From: Shimia sp022448905
GTDB lineage: Bacteria; Pseudomonadota; Alphaproteobacteria; Rhodobacterales; Rhodobacteraceae
Assembly (NCBI RefSeq): GCF_047126315.1
Contig: NZ_CP138953.1
Coordinates: 1,612,001 to 1,676,000, forward strand
Reading direction: 5' to 3'
DNA: 64,000 nt
Every line of letters starts with the position of its first letter. Position 1 is the stretch's first letter. The position numbers and the translations under genes are program-made. This document shows, in pieces, positions 55,723 through 64,000 of this stretch. The notes under the pieces are model-generated. The model was not told the DNA's origin. It worked only from the letters and a program-made list of their open reading frames with translations, and ran no database searches.

Positions 55723-57255
55723 ATGGCAGGTGATGTGCCCATCATTGCGGCGACCCGACCCGTCAAAGTGGAGCTGGAAGAAGGCAAAACCTATTTCTGG
55801 TGCAGTTGCGGGAAATCCAAGAATCAGCCGTTTTGTGACGGCAGCCACGCGGGAACAGAGATGAAACCGCAGAAATTCACCGCCGAGAAAAGCGGTGATG
55901 CGTTTTTGTGCCAATGCAAAGCCAGCGCCAACGCGCCGTTTTGCGACGGGGCGCACACCCGTATGGGCGACGCTAAGGTGGGCGACCCGGCGCCAAAACC
56001 GCAATCGGATGTGCCGCAGGCTGTGGCCACGCCGGAAGAGCCTACTGTGGCGCGCATTCACGAATTGGCCCGCGATGGGCTGAGCAAGCTCGGCCATCAC
56101 GGCGAGATGGGCTCCATGGGCGTGCCGCGCAAAGACCTGCCGCAATGGGATGACATTCAGATCCTGCCCGCCCAGGTGGCGCGCAAGCCGCTGTTGGATG
56201 ATGCGCCGGTGGATACTTCGGTGGTGATTGGCCCACGGGCGGCCAAACCGTTGCAATTGGACATTCCGCTGTTTGTCTCAGACATGAGCTACGGCGCGTT
56301 ATCTGAGGAAGCCAAAACCGCACTGGCGCGTGGCGCAGAGCTGGCCGGCACCGGGATTTGCTCCGGTGAAGGGGGCATGTTGCCGGAAGAGCAAGCGGAG
56401 AACTCGCGCTATTTCTATGAGCTGGCCTCGGCGCAGGTTGGCTGGAAGCCCGAGCTGGTGGAGCGCGTGCAGGCCTTCCACTTCAAAGGGGGGCAGGGGG
56501 CCAAAACCGGGACTGGCGGGCATTTGCCCGGCGAGAAGGTGCAAGGCAAGATCGCCGAAGTGCGTGGCTTGGAACCAGGGCAAAGCGCGGTGTCGCCGTC
56601 GACATTCCCCGAACTGCATACGCCGCAGGACTTTGCCCGCATTGCGGACGAGGTGCGCGAACGCTCTGGGGGTATTCCCATTGGCTTCAAACTCTCGGCC
56701 AACCACATTGAAGCGGACATCGATTTCGCGCTGGAGGCTGGGGCGGATTATATCATCCTTGATGGCCGTGGCGGCGGTACGGGCGCAGCGCCGTTGATCT
56801 TCCGCGATCACATCTCGGTGCCGACCATTCCGGCCTTGGCCCGGGCGCGGCGGCATCTGGATGCCAAAACCGGTGGCGAGGTCTCTCTGGTGATAACCGG
56901 TGGTTTGCGCGTGGCGGAGGATTTTGTGAAAGCCATGGCGCTGGGTGCGGATGCGGTTGCGGTGTCCAATTCCGCCATGCAGGCGGTCGGCTGCATCGCG
57001 GCGCGCATGTGCAATTCTAACAATTGCCCGGTGGGCATTGCGACGCAAAAGCCCGAGCTGCGCAAGAAGCTGGATGTGCAAATCGGGGCCGAGAAACTTG
57101 CCCGCTACTTTGGCGCCAGTGTCGAGTTGATGCAGGTGCTGGCACGCGCCTGTGGCCACAGCAGCCTGTCGGATCTGAACGCCGATGACATCACCACCTG
57201 GAAGCGTGATATGGCCGAACTAAGCGGCGTGCGCTTTGCCGGTGTCGGGCGTTAG
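55723..57255 (+). CDS. Two CDGSH iron-sulfur domains fused to a glutamate synthase-type FMN domain
   Basis: 510 residues. Two N-terminal CDGSH domains: C27-x-C29...C38DGSH42 and C63-x-C65...C74DGAH78, each with the 3Cys-1His ligand set for a [2Fe-2S] cluster. From about residue 100 on comes an FMN-binding glutamate synthase central/FMN domain (YGALSEEAKTALARGAE, GGQGAKTGTGGHLPG, DGRGGGTGAAP, CNSNNCPVGIATQ) with Cys for the 3Fe-4S region. There is no amidotransferase domain, so it is probably a ferredoxin-type or other reductase rather than a complete glutamate synthase. AAGGAGAG precedes the ATG. Confidence 0.88.
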   Translation: MAGDVPIIAATRPVKVELEEGKTYFWCSCGKSKNQPFCDGSHAGTEMKPQKFTAEKSGDAFLCQCKASANAPFCDGAHTRMGDAKVGDPAPKPQSDVPQAVATPEEPTVARIHELARDGLSKLGHHGEMGSMGVPRKDLPQWDDIQILPAQVARKPLLDDAPVDTSVVIGPRAAKPLQLDIPLFVSDMSYGALSEEAKTALARGAELAGTGICSGEGGMLPEEQAENSRYFYELASAQVGWKPELVERVQAFHFKGGQGAKTGTGGHLPGEKVQGKIAEVRGLEPGQSAVSPSTFPELHTPQDFARIADEVRERSGGIPIGFKLSANHIEADIDFALEAGADYIILDGRGGGTGAAPLIFRDHISVPTIPALARARRHLDAKTGGEVSLVITGGLRVAEDFVKAMALGADAVAVSNSAMQAVGCIAARMCNSNNCPVGIATQKPELRKKLDVQIGAEKLARYFGASVELMQVLARACGHSSLSDLNADDITTWKRDMAELSGVRFAGVGR

Positions 57256-57281
57256 GACAATAGTTCTCAATCAATAAGTGA

Positions 57282-57310
57282 GCGGCCAAAAACCTTGAGT
57301 TTTTGGTCGC
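57282..57310 (+). terminator. Hairpin after the CDGSH-GltS fusion gene
   Basis: GCGGCCAAAAAC and GTTTTTGGTCGC form a 12-bp stem (one G-U pair) with a 5-base loop. No T tract follows, so termination may be weak. Confidence 0.55.
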
Positions 57311-57357
57311 TTGCAGGAACAGTGTCTGAAGCTTCCCGCATTTGAAGAGGCTTTGAC

Positions 57358-58641
57358 ATGAGACTTTTGCACAAACCACTTTCTTTGATGACCTATCTGG
57401 CCGTCTGCCTGGTGGTGGGGCTTTGGGCCGCGATAGCACAGGCAGCCTCCGAAGAGATGATGGCCAAAGCCAGAGATGTGACCGTGCCTTCCGAAAGTTT
57501 GGAGCTTTACGTTGTTCCGCTGACAACAGCGCAACTGTCTGAACTCGCGGACGTTTGGCAGGGGCACATGTCAGATATTATGGCGCGGTTCGTTGACCTG
57601 AATGTTCAGCTGGAAACATTGTCCGGAAGCGAAGCTGAAGCGACGCGCATGCAAGTGGCCAGTATTTCTGACGAACAAGCGCGTATCGGGGCCAACTACA
57701 GAGCCATATTGGCGAGTTGGACCGCAAAAGGTGACGCAACTGAAGAGATTACACCGCACCAAAAGTTTCTGACCGCGATGGCAGGTGCAACGTTGATGGC
57801 CACTGATGCGCGTACCTTGGTGGCCATTGTGGTTGGCTGGCTTGGGTCCCGGGATGGCGGTGTTGGCTTGTTGATGCAGGTCGGGGTGTTCCTGATCGCG
57901 CTGTTTATTCTGCTGTTTATCGCCCGCTTTGTGCGCAAGTTCGCGGCGCGTGGGCTCCGACGTCTGCCTGCGATGTCGAAGCTTCTACAGGGGTTTGTTC
58001 TCACCGTGGTCTATTGGATCACAATTGTTGTCGGACTGATGGTGGCTCTGGGTGTTGCGGGCGTGAACGTTACGCCTTTGTTTGCAGTGTTCGGCGGCTT
58101 GAGCTTTATCCTTGGCTTTGCCTTGCAGGACACCTTGGGCAATCTGGCGAGCGGGTTGATGATTATGGTGCTCAAGCCGTTTGACACCGGCGACTACATT
58201 GAGGTCTCAGGCGCCAGCGGGGTGGTTGATGACATGTCCGTGGTGTCCACCCAAATTCGTACCTTCGATAACCAGATCGTTGTGGTGCCGAACTCCAAAA
58301 TTTGGGGTGATGTGATCACCAATGTGAGTGCGGCCAAAACCCGGCGGGTCGATCTGGTGTTTGGCATTGCCTATTCGGACAACGCGCCTGCCGCTGTAGA
58401 GGTACTTAAAGCCTTGGTGGCGGCTGATCCGCGCTGTCTCAAAGATCCGGCGCCGGAAATATTTGTGGGCGAGTTGGGGGACAGTTCGGTTAACTTGTTT
58501 TGCCGCCCATGGGTGGTCACGGAGGATTATTGGAACGTGTATTGGGGGCTCACCGGTCAGGTCAAAGAGCGTTTTGACGCCGAGGGCATTTCGATACCTT
58601 TCCCACAGCGCGATGTGCATTTGGTCCCAGTCGACAGCTGA
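57358..58641 (+). CDS. Mechanosensitive ion channel, MscS family
   Basis: 427 residues. N-terminal signal-like segment and a periplasmic region (to about 155), then three or four helices. The pore helix (LFAVFGGLSFILGFALQDTLGNLASGLMIM) is the MscS TM3 with the Gly/Ala pattern, followed by the cytoplasmic beta domain (FDTGDYIEV, NSKIWGDVITN). It releases osmolytes under osmotic downshock. ATG 57358 has GAAGAGG upstream. Confidence 0.92.
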   Translation: MRLLHKPLSLMTYLAVCLVVGLWAAIAQAASEEMMAKARDVTVPSESLELYVVPLTTAQLSELADVWQGHMSDIMARFVDLNVQLETLSGSEAEATRMQVASISDEQARIGANYRAILASWTAKGDATEEITPHQKFLTAMAGATLMATDARTLVAIVVGWLGSRDGGVGLLMQVGVFLIALFILLFIARFVRKFAARGLRRLPAMSKLLQGFVLTVVYWITIVVGLMVALGVAGVNVTPLFAVFGGLSFILGFALQDTLGNLASGLMIMVLKPFDTGDYIEVSGASGVVDDMSVVSTQIRTFDNQIVVVPNSKIWGDVITNVSAAKTRRVDLVFGIAYSDNAPAAVEVLKALVAADPRCLKDPAPEIFVGELGDSSVNLFCRPWVVTEDYWNVYWGLTGQVKERFDAEGISIPFPQRDVHLVPVDS

Positions 58642-58713
58642 CCCAAAACGGGTGTTGCTCCACGGCTGTTTTCGCCCTACGCCTGTCTCAAGCTGATTTC
58701 AGGAGACCTGCCA

Positions 58714-59100
58714 ATGCCTTACACCTTGCCGATCCGCGTCTACTACGAAGACACCGACATGGCGGGCATTGTCTATTATGCCAACTACCTCAAATTCATC
58801 GAGCGCGGCCGCAGCGAGTGGGTGCGTGAGATTGGCATGGATCAGCTTGAAATGAAGGCCGAGGGTATCGTTTTCGCGGTGCGTCGGGTAGAGTGTGATT
58901 ATCTGGGCAGCGCTGTTCTGGACGATCTGCTGACCGTGGAAACCGAAGTGGCCAATGTCACTGCCGCGCGGCTGGTGATGGAACAACGGGTGAAGCGCGG
59001 CGATGAGGTGCTGTTTCACGCCATGGTCACGGTTGTGTGTATGAACGAAGCGGGCCAACCGGTGCGTTTACCGGCAAATATCCGCCAAATGGTGCACTAA
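58714..59100 (+). CDS. ybgC: YbgC, Tol-Pal-associated acyl-CoA thioesterase
   Basis: 128-residue hot-dog thioesterase with YYEDTDMAGIVYYANYLKFIERGR, containing the catalytic Asp of the 4-hydroxybenzoyl-CoA thioesterase type. First gene of the tol-pal block, 112 bases before tolQ. Family members act on acyl-CoA or acyl-carrier phospholipid intermediates. AGGAG precedes the ATG. Confidence 0.95.
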   Translation: MPYTLPIRVYYEDTDMAGIVYYANYLKFIERGRSEWVREIGMDQLEMKAEGIVFAVRRVECDYLGSAVLDDLLTVETEVANVTAARLVMEQRVKRGDEVLFHAMVTVVCMNEAGQPVRLPANIRQMVH

Positions 59101-59212
59101 AGCGGGCAAATTCCCGCGAGCGACGCCAATTTATTGGCTTTCCCCGTAGAAACCCGTTACGTTTGCTTTCAAACAAGGCCCCGACAGAGGGCCACAGAGC
59201 AGAGCAGGCTAT

Positions 59213-59890
59213 ATGGAACACGCAGCAGTCGATTTCTCGATGTGGGCGCTTTTTGCGCGCGCCACTCTAACCGTAAAACTGGTGATGGTGATGCTGATCG
59301 TGGCATCCTTCTGGTCTTGGTCGGTGATTGTCCAAAAACACATAATGTACCGCAAGGCACGGCGCGAGGCGGCTCGGTTTGACCGGGCCTTCTGGTCTGG
59401 CGAACCGCTGGACCAGCTGTTTGAGGAGCTGGGGCCAGAGCCCAAGGGCCGTTCTGAGCGGGTGTTTGCCGCAGGCATGGTCGAGTGGCAACGCAGCCAC
59501 CGTCAGGATGGTGGGCTGATCGCCAATGCCACCAGCCGGATTGACCGGTCGATGGATGTGGCGATCGCCAAAGAAGCGGATGAGCTGCAACACGGTCTGC
59601 CGATCCTCGCCACCGTCGGCTCGACTGCGCCGTTTGTGGGCCTGTTTGGTACCGTCTGGGGCATCATGAACGCGTTTATCGAGATTGCCGCGCAGCAAAA
59701 TACCAACCTCGCCGTAGTGGCGCCGGGCATTGCCGAGGCGCTGCTGGCCACCGGCCTGGGGCTTCTCGCGGCGATCCCTGCCGTGATCTTCTACAACAAA
59801 CTCAGCGCGGACAGCGACCGCATCGTGTCGGGCTATGAGGCCTTTGCAGACGAGTTTGCCACCATCCTCAGCCGCCAGTTGGACGCCTGA
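59213..59890 (+). CDS. tolQ: TolQ, proton-channel subunit of the Tol-Pal system
   Basis: 225 residues, three membrane helices: about 13-33, and two in the C-terminal half (GLFGTVWGIMNAF and GLGLLAAIPAVIFYNKL). Forms the TolQR proton-driven motor that pulls TolA during division and outer-membrane constriction. It is followed 3 bases later by tolR. Confidence 0.96.
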   Translation: MEHAAVDFSMWALFARATLTVKLVMVMLIVASFWSWSVIVQKHIMYRKARREAARFDRAFWSGEPLDQLFEELGPEPKGRSERVFAAGMVEWQRSHRQDGGLIANATSRIDRSMDVAIAKEADELQHGLPILATVGSTAPFVGLFGTVWGIMNAFIEIAAQQNTNLAVVAPGIAEALLATGLGLLAAIPAVIFYNKLSADSDRIVSGYEAFADEFATILSRQLDA

Positions 59891-59893
59891 TCC

Positions 59894-60385
59894 ATGGGCG
59901 CGGGTGTGATGAAATCGGGCGGAGGAGGCGGCAAACGCCGCCGCCGCAATCGCCGCAGCAGCCAGCCGATGAGCGAGATCAACGTCACACCCTTTGTGGA
60001 TGTGATGCTGGTGCTGCTCATCATCTTTATGGTCGCCGCGCCGCTGTTGACGGTGGGCGTGCCGGTGGAGCTTCCCAAAACCGCCGCCAACCCGCTGCCT
60101 GGTGAGCAAGAAGAGCCGCTGACCATCACGATTGATGCCAATCTGGGCATCACCATTATGACCACGCCGGTGGCGGCCGAAGACCTGATCCCGAAGTTGC
60201 GCGCCGTGGCGGCAGAGCGCGAGTCGGATCGTGTGTATCTGCGCGCAGACGGCGCCATTCCCTATGAGGCGGTGGTTCAGGTCATGGGCGCGCTCAATGC
60301 GGGCGGCTTTAGCGACGTGGGCCTGGTGACCGATGTGGGTGGCCCGGCGCTGGACGGCACGGATGCTGGCGGGACGGACAACTAG
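59894..60385 (+). CDS. tolR: TolR, motor subunit of the Tol-Pal system
   Basis: 163 residues with a basic N-terminus, SEINVTPFVDVMLVLLIIFMV with the proton-carrying Asp in PFVDVML, and a periplasmic domain (ITIDANLGIT, VYLRADGAIPYEAVVQVM). Pairs with TolQ. An N-terminal Arg/Gly run (GGGGKRRRRNRRSS) is longer than in enterobacteria. Confidence 0.96.
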   Translation: MGAGVMKSGGGGGKRRRRNRRSSQPMSEINVTPFVDVMLVLLIIFMVAAPLLTVGVPVELPKTAANPLPGEQEEPLTITIDANLGITIMTTPVAAEDLIPKLRAVAAERESDRVYLRADGAIPYEAVVQVMGALNAGGFSDVGLVTDVGGPALDGTDAGGTDN

Positions 60386-60394
60386 GGCGCGCGC

Positions 60395-61480
60395 GTGCAT
60401 ATCGGCCATTATATCTCGGGCGTTGCCCACACCGGCCTGATTGGCTGGGTGTTGTTGGGCGGGGTGTTTGACTCCGATCCGCCACCTATGGAGGTGGTGG
60501 ACATCGCGATGATTTCATCCGCCGAGTTTGATGCGCTGACCCAAAGCCAGCTTGCGCCGGAAACCTCCACCGAGATTGCTCTGCCGCAGCCGCCCGAGGA
60601 AACAGAGCCTGCACCAGAGGTGGTCGCGCTGGAAGATGCGGTGGTGCCGCAGCCGGAGCCGATTGAACCGATTGAGGCAGAGCCAGAAGTCGTGCCGGAT
60701 GTGGCGGATATCGCTGAGCCAACCCCGCCGGAGCCGGAAGTCGCGCCAGACCCGACTCCGCAGTTGCCCACGCCTGAAACCGACACCGCTGTAATCGTTC
60801 CAGATGCGCCGGTTGAACCCGTGTCCGCACCGGTGGAGCGCGTCGCGCCTGAGCCTGTAGCACAGCCTGAGCCTGACACAGCCATTGCCGACGCCTTGCA
60901 AGAGGCAACCAAACCCGATGAAGCCGGTGAGGCGGCAGAAGAAGTGAAAGAAGACACAGCCCCTGAGGCGGCCTCCACCGAAATCGCCACGGAGCCAAAG
61001 CAGGAAGAGGTCGCCAGCGCGGCACCAACGCGCTCCCTGCGTCCGCGTATCCGTCCAAATGCTGTGGCTGAACCCCAGCCCACTCCGGCGGAAGACGCTA
61101 TCGCGGCCGCCTTGTCGGAAGCGGCGGCCCCAACCCAGTCCACATCCTCTGCGCCCTCCGGTCCGCCTCTCACCCGGGGTGAGAAGGACGGCTTGCGCGT
61201 GGCGGTGCAGCAGTGCTGGGTGGTGGATGTTGGCTCTCGCGCTGCGGATGTGACCGTGGTGGTGGGCTTGAGCCTGGACCAGAACGGCAAAGTTCAGGGT
61301 GACATTCGCATGTTGAGCTACGAAGGTGGCGATGAAGCCGCCGCCAAAACCGCCTTTGCGGCCGCCCGACGCGCGGTTTTGCGCTGCCAAAAGACTGGTT
61401 ACGACCTGCCTGCCGAAAAATATGACCATTGGCGGGATGTTGAGATTACATTTAACCCGGAGAAAATGAGGTCCAGATGA
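60395..61480 (+). CDS. tolA: TolA, periplasmic spanning protein
   Basis: 361 residues: N-terminal helix (HTGLIGWVLLGGV), a long Pro/Glu/Ala-rich linker (about 35-255) and a C-terminal TolA domain (GEKDGLRVAVQQCWVV, VGLSLDQNGKV, ARRAVLRCQ, with two Cys). Links TolQR to Pal/TolB. Start GTG 60395, 9 bases after tolR. Its stop overlaps the tolB ATG. Confidence 0.92.
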   Translation: MHIGHYISGVAHTGLIGWVLLGGVFDSDPPPMEVVDIAMISSAEFDALTQSQLAPETSTEIALPQPPEETEPAPEVVALEDAVVPQPEPIEPIEAEPEVVPDVADIAEPTPPEPEVAPDPTPQLPTPETDTAVIVPDAPVEPVSAPVERVAPEPVAQPEPDTAIADALQEATKPDEAGEAAEEVKEDTAPEAASTEIATEPKQEEVASAAPTRSLRPRIRPNAVAEPQPTPAEDAIAAALSEAAAPTQSTSSAPSGPPLTRGEKDGLRVAVQQCWVVDVGSRAADVTVVVGLSLDQNGKVQGDIRMLSYEGGDEAAAKTAFAAARRAVLRCQKTGYDLPAEKYDHWRDVEITFNPEKMRSR

Positions 61481-62802
61481 TGAGACTTTTTGCGACCCTA
61501 GTGATCGGGATCCTGACGGTGGGCCATTTTGCCCATCCGGTTGCGGCCCAAGGCCAACCATTGCGCATCGAAATCACCGATGGTGTGATCGAGCCGATGC
61601 CCTATGCGGTGCCGGATTTTGTCGCGGAAACCCCGGGCTCCAATCAGGTGGCCAAAGACATCAGCCGCGTGATTGCGGCGGATCTCAACGGCACAGGGCT
61701 GTTCCGGGAAATCCCGGCCAAGGCGCATATCTCCTCGATCACCAATTTTGGCAGCCCGGTGCAATTTGCAGACTGGAAAGCGGTGAACGCCCAAGCGCTG
61801 ATCACTGGTGGGGTGTCCGTCAGCGGCAACCAGCTTGAAGTGAAGTTCCGCGTCTATGACGTGTTCGCCGGCACCGAGCTGGGCAATGGTCTGCGGTTCA
61901 AAGGCACCACGGATGGTTGGCGCCGCATGGCGCACAAAGTGGCCGACGCAGTCTATGCGCGGATCACAGGCGAAGGCGGCTATTTTGACAGCCGTGTGGT
62001 CTATGTTGCGGAGACCGGCCCAAAGAACAATCGCAAGAAACGTCTGGCGGTGATGGATTATGACGGCGCAAACCTGCAGTATCTGACCGACAGCAGCTCC
62101 ATTGTGCTTGCCCCGCGCTTCTCCCCGACAGGCGACCGCGTGCTCTACACCAGCTATGAAACCGGCTTCCCGCAGGTTTATGTGCTCGACGTTGGCTCTG
62201 TACGTCGCAAAGTGCTCTCAAATGAAAGCGGCACCATGAGCTTTGCCCCACGGTTCAGCCCGGATGGCAAAAGCGTGGTGATGTCGGTGACTGAAGGCGG
62301 CAACACCGACCTCTACAAAATGGACATCGCTTCCGGAAAACGTCAACGTCTCACATCAACACCGTCCATCGAGACGGCCCCGAGCTACAGCCCGGATGGC
62401 AGCAAGATTGTGTTTGAGAGCGACCGGTCCGGCACGCAGCAGCTTTATGTCATGTCCGCATCCGGTGGAGAAGCCACCCGGATCAGCTTTGGCAAAGGCC
62501 GCTACGGCACGCCGGTTTGGTCCCCGCGGGGCGATCTGATTGCCTTCACCAAACAGAACAAAGGTCGCTTCCACATTGGCGTGATGCGCACCGATGGCAG
62601 CGATGAACGCCTGCTGACCGCGTCGTTCCTGGACGAGGGCCCAACCTGGTCTCCCAACGGGCGTGTGATCATGTTCACCCGTGAAACCCGTGGCGCTGGC
62701 GGTGCGGCCTCGCTCTATTCGGTGGATGTGTCTGGACGTAATTTGAAACCGGTGAAGATCAACGGCGGCGGCTCTGATCCCGCGTGGTCCCCATTGCAAT
62801 AA
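61477..62802 (+). CDS. tolB: TolB, periplasmic beta-propeller protein
   Basis: 441 residues with a signal peptide (LFATLVIGILTVGHFAHPVAAQ), an N-terminal domain and a six-bladed WD40-like propeller (repeats of APRFSPDGKSVV, APSYSPDGSKIVFESDR, TPVWSPRGD, GPTWSPNGRVIMFT). Binds Pal and TolA. ATGA coupling to tolA. The C-terminal ADP-like ending SDPAWSPL is complete. Confidence 0.96.
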   Translation: MMRLFATLVIGILTVGHFAHPVAAQGQPLRIEITDGVIEPMPYAVPDFVAETPGSNQVAKDISRVIAADLNGTGLFREIPAKAHISSITNFGSPVQFADWKAVNAQALITGGVSVSGNQLEVKFRVYDVFAGTELGNGLRFKGTTDGWRRMAHKVADAVYARITGEGGYFDSRVVYVAETGPKNNRKKRLAVMDYDGANLQYLTDSSSIVLAPRFSPTGDRVLYTSYETGFPQVYVLDVGSVRRKVLSNESGTMSFAPRFSPDGKSVVMSVTEGGNTDLYKMDIASGKRQRLTSTPSIETAPSYSPDGSKIVFESDRSGTQQLYVMSASGGEATRISFGKGRYGTPVWSPRGDLIAFTKQNKGRFHIGVMRTDGSDERLLTASFLDEGPTWSPNGRVIMFTRETRGAGGAASLYSVDVSGRNLKPVKINGGGSDPAWSPLQ

Positions 62803-62911
62803 GGTAAGAAACCCCCGCGTTTTGCTTGCGCAGAAGCTTGTGATAAGACAGCGTCATTAGAAGAGCACAAAATGCAATTGAGGCGACGGGTATAGAGGCG
62901 AGGCAATACTC

Positions 62912-63421
62912 ATGAAAACATGGACAAAAGCGGTGCTGACTGTGGCCGCACTTTCCTTGGCGGCCTGCTCGAATACGGGCGGTTTTGGCAACGACGATGA
63001 CTTTGGCACCGGCACAGGGGCTGACAGCGGTCTGGGCAGTAGCGCCGATCCAACCTCGATCGCCTACTTTCAGGAAGCTGTCGGTGACCGCGTGTTGTTC
63101 CTGGTGGATCAGTCCACCTTGAGCGAGCAGGGCCGTCTGACCGTGCTGGCGCAGGCCAACTGGCTAATGCAGAACCCGGACTACATCGCGGTGATCGAAG
63201 GCCATGCCGACGAGCAGGGCACCCGCGAATACAACCTCGCACTTGGCGCGCGCCGCGCCAGCGCCGTTCAGGAGCTTCTGGTGACGCAGGGTGTGGCCTC
63301 AAACCGCATCCGCACCGTGAGCTACGGCAAAGAGCGGCCGATTGAGATTTGTTCGGAAGAAAGCTGTTATGCGCAAAACCGCCGTGCGGTGACCGTGCTG
63401 ACCGCCAACCTGTCGGGGTAA
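62912..63421 (+). CDS. pal: Pal, peptidoglycan-associated lipoprotein
   Basis: 169 residues. Lipoprotein signal with lipobox LAAC (Cys19). OmpA-like peptidoglycan-binding C-terminal domain: FLVDQSTLSEQG, IEGHADEQGTREYNLALGARRA and YGKERP. It anchors the outer membrane to peptidoglycan. tolB-pal spacing is 109 bases, and 3 bases follow before cpoB. Confidence 0.96.
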   Translation: MKTWTKAVLTVAALSLAACSNTGGFGNDDDFGTGTGADSGLGSSADPTSIAYFQEAVGDRVLFLVDQSTLSEQGRLTVLAQANWLMQNPDYIAVIEGHADEQGTREYNLALGARRASAVQELLVTQGVASNRIRTVSYGKERPIEICSEESCYAQNRRAVTVLTANLSG

Positions 63422-63424
63422 GAC

Positions 63425-64000
63425 ATGATGCGAGCGCAAGTATTTGCTTCCTTGAGCGCCCTTGCGCTTGTTGTGGCGCCGATGATGGGCGCTGCCCAAA
63501 CCCGTAATGAAACGCTGGCAGACATTCGCCAGCAGTTGTCTGTGCTGTACGTTGAAATGCAGAACCTAAAGCGGGAGCTGTCCACCACAGGGTCGGCGGG
63601 CACCATTGTGACCGGGGCCACGACGCTGGAGCGTGTGGACGTGATTGAACAGCAGCTGCGGGTGCTCACAGGCAAAACCGAAGAGCTGCAATACCGCGTC
63701 GAGCGCATTGTGGCCGATGGCACCAATCGTATTGGTGATCTGGAGTTCCGGCTGGTGGAGCTGGAAGGCGGCGATCTGAGCCAGTTGGGCGAAACCACCA
63801 CCCTGGGCGGAGATGTGGAAACCTTGCCGTCCACCGGTAGCGACGACACCGGCTCCGGTGATGGCGCGCCAACCGAATTGGCCGTGGGCGAAGAGACGGA
63901 TTTCAACCGCGCGATGACCGCCTTGGATGCGGGTGAGTTTGGCGCAGCGGCGGATCAGTTTGCCTCCTTTGTGCAGACCTATCCCGGCAGCCCGCTTGAG
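63425..64000 (+). CDS. cpoB: CpoB/YbgF, Tol-Pal cell-division coordinator, 3' end outside window
   Basis: ATG 63425 (or 63428) opens a signal peptide (SLSALALVVAPMMGAAQ) then a helical coiled-coil region (about 25-105) and the start of a TPR domain (DFNRAMTALDAGEFGAAADQFASF). The frame is open at the window's right edge, with 192 residues visible. It is the expected gene after pal, coupling constriction with peptidoglycan synthesis. Confidence 0.9.
   Translation, partial: MMRAQVFASLSALALVVAPMMGAAQTRNETLADIRQQLSVLYVEMQNLKRELSTTGSAGTIVTGATTLERVDVIEQQLRVLTGKTEELQYRVERIVADGTNRIGDLEFRLVELEGGDLSQLGETTTLGGDVETLPSTGSDDTGSGDGAPTELAVGEETDFNRAMTALDAGEFGAAADQFASFVQTYPGSPLE

Overview
The window looks like chromosomal DNA of a marine Roseobacter-clade alphaproteobacterium (Rhodobacteraceae). 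It is GC-rich and dense with co-oriented operons joined by ATGA/TGATG overlaps. It combines LacI-controlled sugar ABC importers, hydantoinase/aldolase catabolism, a nos cluster, an RTX-Hint protein and the alphaproteobacterial ybgC-tolQRAB-pal-cpoB block. I read no rRNA, tRNA, CRISPR array or insertion sequence.

Layout. 1-5853 (minus): a translationally coupled operon of eukaryotic-type Ser/Thr kinase, FHA protein, PP2C phosphatase, atypical GTPase and dynamin-like GTPase; the last runs off the left edge. 6360-10827 (plus): AsmA-like protein, small exported protein, MFS transporter. 10839-11587: a LuxR-type autoinducer regulator broken by a one-base frameshift. 11588-12479: non-coding, with a hairpin, one arm of an inverted repeat pair and a LacI operator. 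12480-19801: LacI regulator, binding protein, two unusual ABC permeases, a GH63 hydrolase and an ABC ATPase. 19932-23129 (minus): RTX/Hint protein with a poly-Asp microsatellite. 23424-32392: complete nitrous oxide reductase operon (DUF2946-like gene, nosRZDFYLX) behind an FNR/NNR box. 32713-34191: globin-coupled chemoreceptor. 34361-35545: nnrS interrupted by an amber codon. 35542-42152 (minus): hyuA-hyuB-FAD oxidoreductase-HpaI aldolase-uronate dehydrogenase-like operon, with its LysR gene upstream (42245-43144). 43356-45379: glycerate kinase and SDR. 45421-46245 (minus): aldo/keto reductase. 46323-53101 (minus): LacI-controlled alpha-glucoside importer with a GH4 hydrolase. 53268-54894: lyxose/mannose isomerase and PfkB kinase. 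54953-58641: a hypothetical, a CDGSH-glutamate synthase fusion and an MscS channel. 58714-64000: ybgC-tol-pal, with cpoB cut by the right edge.

How it fits together. The nos operon reduces N2O to N2 as the last step of denitrification. NnrS carries an FNR-like box at almost the same distance from its start codon as the nos operon, but the gene is disrupted. The two sugar importers have different LacI operators, so they probably answer to different sugars. The GH63 importer may serve a glycerate-containing compatible solute; glycerate kinase lies 24 kb away. The kinase/FHA/PP2C/dynamin operon is the best candidate for an undescribed system: a phospho-signalling module joined to a membrane-remodelling GTPase pair.
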